5,475 nucleotides of DNA from Myxococcales bacterium (GTDB lineage: Bacteria > Myxococcota > Polyangia > Fen-1088). The notes beneath the pieces were generated by a model. The model did no database searches. It worked only from the letters and a program-made list of their open reading frames with translations, and was not told where the DNA came from. Below are positions 1 through 4,292 of this stretch, piece after piece. The first letter of the stretch is position 1. Each line of letters opens with the position of its first letter. Both the position numbers and the translations under genes were made by a program. The stretch lies in the NCBI GenBank assembly GCA_003153875.1, contig PMBY01000491.1, forward strand, positions 2,901 through 8,375, read 5' to 3'.

Positions 1-119
1 TCCTTGCCGTGGCAGCCGGCACATTTCTGGGCGAAGGTTTCGGGAGCGCCAGCCAAAGCGGCGGCCGAAACCGACAGGGCGAGAAGACCACTGGCGATGA
101 GTGCGATTGTCTTGCGCAT
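1..119 (-). CDS. Class I cytochrome c, N-terminal part (runs off the left edge)
   Basis: Thirty-nine codons are present, starting at an ATG at 119-117. Residues 1-23 form a Sec signal peptide: basic MRK, then a hydrophobic stretch, then a small-residue end (AALAG). The mature protein begins near APETFAQ and immediately shows the heme-attachment motif CAGCH at residues 33-37, which binds heme c covalently after export to the periplasm. The motif so close to the mature N-terminus, followed by GK, is typical of small soluble monoheme c552/c553-type cytochromes that shuttle electrons between membrane complexes. The distal heme-ligand Met lies outside the window, so the subfamily cannot be fixed and a longer multi-domain protein is possible. 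The start is supported by an AAAGGA Shine-Dalgarno. The gene lies 126 bp downstream of amtB on the same strand; that gap leaves room for its own promoter. Confidence 0.85.
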   Translation of the reverse strand, partial: MRKTIALIASGLLALSVSAAALAGAPETFAQKCAGCHGK

Positions 120-125
120 GCTTGT

Positions 126-131
126 TCCTTT
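126..131 (-). promoter_or_regulatory. Ribosome binding site of the cytochrome c gene
   Basis: On the minus strand the sequence reads AAAGGA followed by six bases and then the ATG at 119-117. This is a good Shine-Dalgarno at normal spacing and fixes the start of the cytochrome c reading frame. Confidence 0.7.
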
Positions 132-137
132 CGGTTG

Positions 138-168
138 ATTAGACGCCGTGACTCTGACTCTGCTTCAA
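138..168 (-). promoter_or_regulatory. Possible promoter for the cytochrome c gene (weak)
   Basis: On the minus strand, TTGAAG (168-163) is followed after 19 bp by TCTAAT (143-138), 18 bp before the start codon. The -10-like hexamer matches TATAAT at 5 of 6 positions and the -35-like hexamer matches TTGACA at 4 of 6, but the spacer is longer than the usual 16-18 bp. It is offered only because it lies in the intergenic gap after amtB; it could be chance. Confidence 0.25.
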
Positions 169-209
169 AGAAAATGCCATCTTTGGATCGAGTTAGAGCT
201 GTACCACGC

Positions 210-226
210 CTCGGCCTGGCGCCGAG
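210..226 (-). other. Small GC-rich hairpin after amtB
   Basis: CTCGGC and GCCGAG pair around a 5-base loop, 20 bp past the amtB stop codon. No U-rich tract follows on either strand, so this is not a canonical intrinsic terminator. It could stabilise the amtB mRNA 3' end or be a weak attenuator, or have no function. Confidence 0.3.
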
Positions 227-245
227 CAAAGGACAGGGCCTCTTG

Positions 246-1556
246 CTACGCCAATGAGGCAGGCTGCTTGGCGAGCGTCGCCGCGGACTCAGCCGGCGAT
301 TCGGCGTAGACCTCAGCATGGCCTCGCGTGGAGACGCCCACGCCCATGTTGTAGCCCTCTTCGCCGTGCAGGTGGATGTCCAGACCCTCGTGTTCTTCCT
401 CGGCGCCCACACGCAAGCCCACGAGCGCGTCGACGAGCTTGAGCAACACCAGCGTGCCCACGACGGCGTAGCCGACGCCAACACCCACCGCGAGCAGTTG
501 CTTGGCAAAGAAGCCTGCATTGCCGGCCAACAAGCCGTCTGCGCCGGCCGGGTTCCACGCGCGCAGCGCGAACACGCCCAGCAGAATGGTACCGACCGCG
601 CCGCCCACCCCGTGCACGCCAAACGCGTCCAGGGTGTCGTCGTACCCGAGCTTGCCCTTGAGCATGACGGCGCCATAGCAGGCCAGACCCGCAGCGGCGC
701 CAATGGCCAGCGCGCCCATCGGCCCGACGTAGCCCGAAGCCGGTGTCACGGTGGCCAGGCCCGCTATGAAGCCCGATGCAAACCCCAAGGCCGACGCCTT
801 GCCATAGCGGGCGATGTCCACCACCAGCCACACCATGCCGCCCATGGCCGCCGCCAGTTGCGAATTGACCAGAGCCAGTGCCGCCACGCCCGAGGCAGCC
901 AGAGCGCTGCCACCATTGAACCCGAACCAGCCGAACCAGAGCAGACCCGCGCCCAGAAGAACCATGGTCAGGTTGTGGGGCAAAATGCGTTCGCGCGGGT
1001 AACCCAGACGTTTGCCCAGCACCAGGGCGAACACCAGCGCCGAGCAGCCCGAGCTGACATGCACCACCACGCCACCGGCGAAGTCGAGCGCGCCCAGCTT
1101 CTGCAGCCAGCCGCCATCAGCCCACATCCAGTGGGCCAGCGGATCATAGATGAACGTGGCCCAAAGCAGTGTGAAGAGAACGTAGGCTGAAAACTTGAGG
1201 CGCTCGGCGAAGGCGCCCGAGATCAGGGCCGGCGTGATGATGGCGAACATCATCTGATAGGCCATGAACACCAGGTGCGGGATCGTCATGCCCGGCCGCG
1301 GCTCCAGTCCCACGCCGCGCAGAAATGCGAACGACAGGCCGCCGATGACGCCGCCGTGGTCAGGCCCGAACGCCAGCGAATAGCCGAACGCCACCCACTG
1401 CAGCGTGATCAACCCCATGGCCACAAAGCTGTGCATGTAGGTCGACAGCACGTTCTTGGGCCGCACCAGGCCGCCGTAGAACAGGGCCAGCCCAGGCACC
1501 ATCAAGAGAACCAGGGCAGTTGAAACCAGGAGCCACGCGGTATCGCCGGAATTCAT
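246..1556 (-). CDS. amtB: Ammonium channel AmtB (Amt/MEP/Rh family)
   Basis: Inner-membrane channel conducting ammonium into the cell for assimilation. The 436 residues fit the usual 400-450, and about 11 membrane helices can be followed from TAWLLVSTALVLLMVPGLALFYGG onward. Key family features are present: the Amt signature DFAGGVVVHVSSG (158-170), the twin pore histidines H166 and H315 (GVHGVGG), a pore-gate phenylalanine pair F104 and F213, S217 of the outer ammonium site, and W145 near the vestibule. The cytoplasmic C-terminal region GLRVGAEEEHEGLDIHLHGEEGYN is the segment that in E. coli contacts the PII protein GlnK; a further 33-residue Ala/Glu-rich tail follows. There is no cleavable signal: the frame starts directly at TM1. 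No clear Shine-Dalgarno precedes the ATG, but the frame offers no better start. No glnK lies next to it within the window. Confidence 0.96.
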   Translation of the reverse strand: MNSGDTAWLLVSTALVLLMVPGLALFYGGLVRPKNVLSTYMHSFVAMGLITLQWVAFGYSLAFGPDHGGVIGGLSFAFLRGVGLEPRPGMTIPHLVFMAYQMMFAIITPALISGAFAERLKFSAYVLFTLLWATFIYDPLAHWMWADGGWLQKLGALDFAGGVVVHVSSGCSALVFALVLGKRLGYPRERILPHNLTMVLLGAGLLWFGWFGFNGGSALAASGVAALALVNSQLAAAMGGMVWLVVDIARYGKASALGFASGFIAGLATVTPASGYVGPMGALAIGAAAGLACYGAVMLKGKLGYDDTLDAFGVHGVGGAVGTILLGVFALRAWNPAGADGLLAGNAGFFAKQLLAVGVGVGYAVVGTLVLLKLVDALVGLRVGAEEEHEGLDIHLHGEEGYNMGVGVSTRGHAEVYAESPAESAATLAKQPASLA

Positions 1557-1677
1557 GTCCGCAAGGTTGCCAATGTCAGAATTCCAAGAAAAGTCCCTGT
1601 TGCGTCGGCAAGAGAGAATTTTCCCGGCAGAGATACCGGCGAAACCGAGATGTGCCAGGGAATATACGCGGCGGAAA

Positions 1678-1691
1678 CAAATCGCGATTTG
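1678..1691. promoter_or_regulatory. 14-bp perfect palindrome upstream of amtB
   Basis: CAAATCGCGATTTG is its own reverse complement. It sits about 120 bp upstream of the amtB start, between that gene and the toxin remnant. On the minus strand a TATATT (1666-1661), which resembles a -10 element, lies just downstream, so the palindrome would fall in or near the -35 region of an amtB promoter. An operator role is inference; no known regulator site was recognised. Confidence 0.3.
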
Positions 1692-1730
1692 GCGCGTGCT
1701 AGCAAGGTTCGCGGCCCCCGACTTGACCGC

Positions 1731-1856
1731 CTATGGCGCCAACCGTTGAAGAAAGGCGCGCGGGGTGACGATGCGAATGCCCTGATAGTCGCCGATGGCA
1801 AGCAGATCGTGATCGCCGGTGACGACGTAGTCAGCGCATCCTTCCACCGCCTCTGC
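1731..1856 (-). pseudogene. C-terminal remnant of a PIN-domain toxin (VapC-like / COG1569-like)
   Basis: The minus strand encodes 41 residues ending at TAG (1733-1731), with no start codon. It reads AEAVEGCADYVVTGDHDLLA and continues through IGDYQGIRIVTPRAFLQRL. This is the last part of a PIN-domain ribonuclease: ADYVVTGDxDLL carries the conserved acidic residues near the metal site, and RIVTPRAFLQ is the usual closing strand and helix. Intact toxins of this type have about 130-145 residues and act by cutting RNA, so roughly 100 residues, including the N-terminal catalytic Asp, are gone and the product cannot be active. The fragment is in frame with the antitoxin ORF upstream, separated only by its TAG, which suggests loss by internal deletion. 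The roughly 300 bp between amtB and the antitoxin ORF hold nothing else recognisable as a gene. Confidence 0.75.
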
Positions 1857-2219
1857 CTACTTCTTCGCGGGGCGCTTCGCCGCGCGACGTGCCCAGTTCT
1901 GCGCCTCGATCGCCAGCGCCGCAGCATCGGATTCGGTGAGTCGGCCTTGGGCCGGAAAGCAACCTGCCGCTCTCGGGTCTACGGTCCGCTGCGCACGCAG
2001 TGCACGCTCAAACTCAACCGATTCCTCACGGCTCCAGGTGCCCGCGAGATCATCCAGATCGTGATGCGCCGGCGCCGCAACCCGCGGCCGCTTGGTCCTC
2101 GTCGCCTCCTCAAGAAACGAGATCACCGCTCTGTTGGTGCTGATGCTTTCCCTCGACGCCCGCTCACGAATGGTGCGTGCAACCGCGGGAGGGATGTTTC
2201 TGATCTTGATCGTCTTCAT
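1857..2219 (-). CDS. Ribbon-helix-helix antitoxin (FitA/VapB-like), chimeric or decayed
   Basis: The 120-residue protein starts at the ATG 2219-2217, where MKTIKIRNIP begins a ribbon-helix-helix fold: a DNA-binding beta strand at residues 2-9, then two helices to about residue 40. An upstream in-frame GTG would add 18 residues with no domain support. Residues 53-82 (HDLDDLAGTW...RALRAQRTVDP) are the toxin-binding tail of this family, which usually ends within a few residues of DP. Here the frame continues 38 residues with a different character, RLTESDAAALAIEAQNWARR and a Lys/Arg-rich end. That looks like the end of another antitoxin, joined near position 1973. Antitoxins of this kind bind their own promoter and neutralise a PIN toxin; the toxin that follows is reduced to a fragment. 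The protein could still repress DNA, but a functional TA pair is unlikely. A GGCGAG sequence upstream is a weak ribosome site. Confidence 0.65.
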   Translation of the reverse strand: MKTIKIRNIPPAVARTIRERASRESISTNRAVISFLEEATRTKRPRVAAPAHHDLDDLAGTWSREESVEFERALRAQRTVDPRAAGCFPAQGRLTESDAAALAIEAQNWARRAAKRPAKK

Positions 2220-2352
2220 GATTCGCTCGCCGCTCACGCTAGCATCAACTCCGGCGTCAGCAGGGCGCCACAACGGAGATCACATCGACACCTCTCGAGC
2301 CCTGTCGGCGGTTTCGCGCATACGAATCTACACACGACGCTGCATTTTTCCC

Positions 2353-2358
2353 TTGACA
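2353..2358 (+). promoter_or_regulatory. -35-like element of the DUF222-HNH promoter
   Basis: TTGACA is a perfect consensus -35 hexamer 31 bp before the HNH start codon. No good -10 hexamer lies 16-18 bp downstream: TTCAGC sits at a 17-bp spacer. Transcription from here would start very near the ATG, fitting the absence of a Shine-Dalgarno and suggesting a leaderless mRNA. Confidence 0.4.
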
Positions 2359-2363
2359 AGATC

Positions 2364-2381
2364 GCTGAACATATGTTCAGC
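2364..2381. promoter_or_regulatory. LexA-like SOS box in front of the DUF222-HNH gene
   Basis: GCTGAACATATGTTCAGC is an 18-bp perfect palindrome. Its core GAACATATGTTC fits the GAAC-N4-GTTC form bound by LexA of Gram-positive bacteria, and the outer CTG...CAG resembles the box reported for Myxococcus. It lies just downstream of a TTGACA -35 and ends 8 bp before the ATG, so a bound repressor would block the promoter. In Mycobacterium tuberculosis, 13E12-repeat (DUF222) genes belong to the LexA regulon, which makes an SOS box here plausible. The identity of the binding protein is inferred. Confidence 0.6.
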
Positions 2382-2389
2382 TTGGCGTC

Positions 2390-3685
2390 ATGTTCTCCGT
2401 CGAGGATTTGAGTCGGGAGATAGCGGATTTGGCGGCGCACATGGATGCGGCTACGCACAGGCTGCTGACGTGCATTCGGCAGTTCGACGAGGCGGGCGGG
2501 TGGTACGAACAGGGGGCGGCCTCGTGCGCAAGTTGGCTGGCTTGGCGTATCGGGCTCGATTCGGCTACTGCGCGCGAGAGGGTGCGGGTGGCGCGGGCGC
2601 TGGGCAAGTTGCCCGCAATCGACGAGGCCCTGCGCGCGGGCAAGCTGTCGTACGCGAAGGCACGGGCGCTCACTCGCGTGGCCACGCCTGAAACTGAAAC
2701 GAAGTTGCTGGAGGTGGCCGTGGTCGCCACAGGCGCGCAGCTTGAACGCATCTGTCGGGGCTACCGCCGTGCCCTGGCCCCTGATGAAGGGTTGGCGCCC
2801 GAGGAGCGGAGTGTTCGGCGGCGGGACCTGCCAGGCGGAATGGTGAGGTTGGAAATCGTGCTGGCGCCGGACGAGGCGGACTTGCTCCTGCGTGCACTCG
2901 ACCGAGCACGCGAGGTGGTCCACGAGGAGACGGACGGTTCCGCGGAAACGCGCAAGCGAGACAATGTTCAAGCGGACGTTTCCGCGGAAACGTCAGCGCC
3001 CGGCTCAACCTGGCCCTCGCGCGCGGACGGCGTGGTGGCCCTGGCCGAGAATTTCCTCGCGGGCAACCCCGCGACCGGCAATGGCGGCGAGCGCTTTCAG
3101 GTCATGGTTCACGTGGATCAGGATCCGCTGGCGCCCGACGGCGTTCTTTCGGCCAGTCTGGATGACGGGACACGCGTTTCCGCGGAAACGTTCCGCCGCA
3201 TCGCCTGCGATTGTGGCGTGGTCGCCGCGACCGGCGACGGCGCGCAATTGAATATCGGCCGCCGCGCGCGCTCTATTCCGCCAGCAATTCGGCGGGCACT
3301 GGCCTTGCGCGACCGTGGTTGTCGCTTCCCGGGCTGCACGCACACGCGTTTCCTGCACGGCCACCACATCCGGCACTGGCTAGCCGGGGGCGAGACCAGC
3401 GTCAACAATCTAGCGTTGCTCTGCACCTTCCATCACCACTTGGTCCACGAGGGCGGCTGGGCGGTCGCCCGTGGCTTGGACGAAGAATTGACATTCACGG
3501 CGCCAGATGGCCGCGCGCTGCAGGCCGAGCCGCCGCAGCACATCGCCGAAGATGTCCTCGAATCGCTGCACGAATGGGCCGCTGACCGCGGGCTCGACCT
3601 TGGGCCGGACAGCAACTTGCCCCTCTGGGATGGCACGCGGCCTGACTACGACTGGGCCGTGGGCGCGCTGCTACGGGCAGGCTAG
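2390..3685 (+). CDS. DUF222 (13E12-repeat type) HNH endonuclease-like protein
   Basis: A 431-residue protein with two parts. The N-terminal helical DUF222 domain spans roughly residues 1-175 and 210-280 and includes the family hallmark ASWLAWRIGLDSATARERVR (48-67) followed by ARALGKLPAIDEALRAGKLS. The C-terminal HNH nuclease domain spans about 295-355: C311-x4-C316, the HH pair 325-326, N340, C345 and HHH 348-350 with H353, a complete metal-binding and catalytic set. Between them an Ala/Ser/Glu-rich linker carries GSAET (183-187) and VSAET (197-201), with a third VSAET at 263-267. The domain predicts metal-dependent DNA cutting, but the role of this family is unknown; such proteins are often repeated within genomes. 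An in-frame TGA at 2366 makes the ATG at 2390 the first usable start; there is no Shine-Dalgarno. The upstream palindrome suggests induction by DNA damage. No residue needed for HNH activity appears lost. Confidence 0.93.
   Translation: MFSVEDLSREIADLAAHMDAATHRLLTCIRQFDEAGGWYEQGAASCASWLAWRIGLDSATARERVRVARALGKLPAIDEALRAGKLSYAKARALTRVATPETETKLLEVAVVATGAQLERICRGYRRALAPDEGLAPEERSVRRRDLPGGMVRLEIVLAPDEADLLLRALDRAREVVHEETDGSAETRKRDNVQADVSAETSAPGSTWPSRADGVVALAENFLAGNPATGNGGERFQVMVHVDQDPLAPDGVLSASLDDGTRVSAETFRRIACDCGVVAATGDGAQLNIGRRARSIPPAIRRALALRDRGCRFPGCTHTRFLHGHHIRHWLAGGETSVNNLALLCTFHHHLVHEGGWAVARGLDEELTFTAPDGRALQAEPPQHIAEDVLESLHEWAADRGLDLGPDSNLPLWDGTRPDYDWAVGALLRAG
2935..2950. repeat. VSAET palindromic unit, copy 1 (imperfect)
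   Basis: CGGTTCCGCGGAAACG encodes GSAET at residues 183-187 of the HNH protein. It differs by one base from the unit CGTTTCCGCGGAAACG found in copies 2 and 3; the inner TTCCGCGGAA palindrome is intact. Confidence 0.75.
2975..2994. repeat. VSAET palindromic unit, copy 2 (20-bp perfect palindrome)
   Basis: GACGTTTCCGCGGAAACGTC is a perfect 20-bp palindrome with a SacII-type CCGCGG centre. It encodes VSAET at residues 197-201 and begins exactly 42 bp after copy 1 in the same frame. Confidence 0.8.
3175..3190. repeat. VSAET palindromic unit, copy 3 (16-bp perfect palindrome)
   Basis: CGTTTCCGCGGAAACG, identical to the core of copy 2, encodes VSAET at residues 263-267. A second overlapping hairpin, GCGGAA-ACG-TTCCGC (3182-3196), can form here. 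The copy is 198 bp from copy 2, again a multiple of three. Confidence 0.8.
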
Positions 3686-3715
3686 TCACCGAGATTCCAC
3701 TGTGGTGATACTCTT

Positions 3716-4276
3716 GTGGCTATGACCATTCAGCGAAGTGTTGCCCTGGGCGTTCTTGCCATGTTGTTGCCGTCGATCGCGGCTGGCTCGCTCGTCCAAG
3801 CCCTGGATACCGCCGAGTTGATCGGTCGGGCCGAACGCATCGTCGTCGCACAAGTCCTGTCGACAAAGAGCGAGTGGGATTCGGCCAAGCGAAACATTCA
3901 CACAAGCATCGAGATCAAGGTCGAGGAAGCGTGGAAGGGATCGGTCGCCCCCGACGAGCACATAGTCATCGTTCAACCGGGCGGCACCGTGGGCGATGTC
4001 GAAATGCGCGTGCACGGCATGCCCAGCTTTGCACCGGGCGAGAAGGCGCTGCTGTTTCTCGCGGGCCATGGAGCAACCCGCGTGGTGGGAATGAGCCAGG
4101 GCAAGCGGCCTCTGCGCTGGGACAGCACGGACAAGCGGTGGGTGGCCGAGGCCGCGGAGTATTCAGCGGTCGTGCGACGCGATTCCCAAGGCCGGCTGCA
4201 ACCGGCGCTGCCAGACCATGCCATGCCATTGGATGAGCTTCGCCAGCGGGTGCGCGCGCTGGTCAGACCGCAATAG
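3716..4276 (+). CDS. Exported protein of unknown function, first gene of a protease pair
   Basis: A 186-residue protein beginning with a Sec signal peptide (basic N-end with R7, hydrophobic VALGVLAMLLPSIAAG at about 9-24), so it is probably periplasmic or secreted. The mature part reads as a compact beta-rich domain: RIVVAQVLSTKSEWD, then IHTSIEIKVEEAWKG (61-75), IVIVQPGGTVGDVEMRVHG (83-101), FAPGEKALLFLAG (105-117) and VVGMSQGKRPL (123-133). I know this pattern from uncharacterised exported proteins of myxobacteria-like genomes but can give no function. There are no cysteines in the mature part and no catalytic motif. The GTG at 3716 lies 7 bp after GGTGA; an ATG two codons later (3722) is the alternative start. 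The gene ends 16 bp before the metallopeptidase gene and is probably cotranscribed with it, suggesting a helper, substrate or inhibitor role, which is untested inference. Confidence 0.8.
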   Translation: MAMTIQRSVALGVLAMLLPSIAAGSLVQALDTAELIGRAERIVVAQVLSTKSEWDSAKRNIHTSIEIKVEEAWKGSVAPDEHIVIVQPGGTVGDVEMRVHGMPSFAPGEKALLFLAGHGATRVVGMSQGKRPLRWDSTDKRWVAEAAEYSAVVRRDSQGRLQPALPDHAMPLDELRQRVRALVRPQ

Positions 4277-4280
4277 CCTC

Positions 4281-4284
4281 AGGA
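4281..4284 (+). promoter_or_regulatory. Ribosome binding site of the metallopeptidase gene
   Basis: AGGA stands 8 bases before the ATG at 4293, in the 16-bp gap after the preceding stop codon. It decides the start: the reading frame is open back to 4218, but the earlier ATGs there overlap the upstream gene, and the signal peptide begins only at 4293. Confidence 0.7.
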
Positions 4285-4292
4285 CATTTTCC

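Noticed and set aside
210..226. Intrinsic terminator after amtB
   Set aside because: The hairpin is only 6 bp and lacks a U tract, so I kept it as a plain hairpin.
318..1190. Long plus-strand open frame (290 codons) antisense to amtB
   Set aside because: Its product is a His/Gln/Ala/Arg-rich antisense translation with no domain, and the opposite strand is a clear AmtB. High GC makes such frames common.
1557..1730. Sigma-54 promoter for amtB
   Set aside because: TGGCAC occurs on the minus strand (near 1653-1658), but no GC dinucleotide falls at the required 12-bp offset.
1650..2411. Plus-strand open frame of 253 codons across the TA remnants
   Set aside because: It is antisense to recognisable antitoxin and PIN sequence, is Arg-rich and has no known features.
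2234..2971. Minus-strand open frame of 245 codons overlapping the HNH gene
   Set aside because: It is antisense to the DUF222 domain, with Arg/Pro/Ala-rich noise composition.
3686..3715. Terminator between the HNH gene and the exported protein gene
   Set aside because: TCACC...GGTGA can pair over 5 bp only, has no U tract, and GGTGA is better explained as a ribosome site.
4218..4292. Earlier start of the metallopeptidase at 4218
   Set aside because: It would overlap the preceding gene by 59 bp and place 25 polar residues before the signal peptide; AGGA at 4281 supports 4293.
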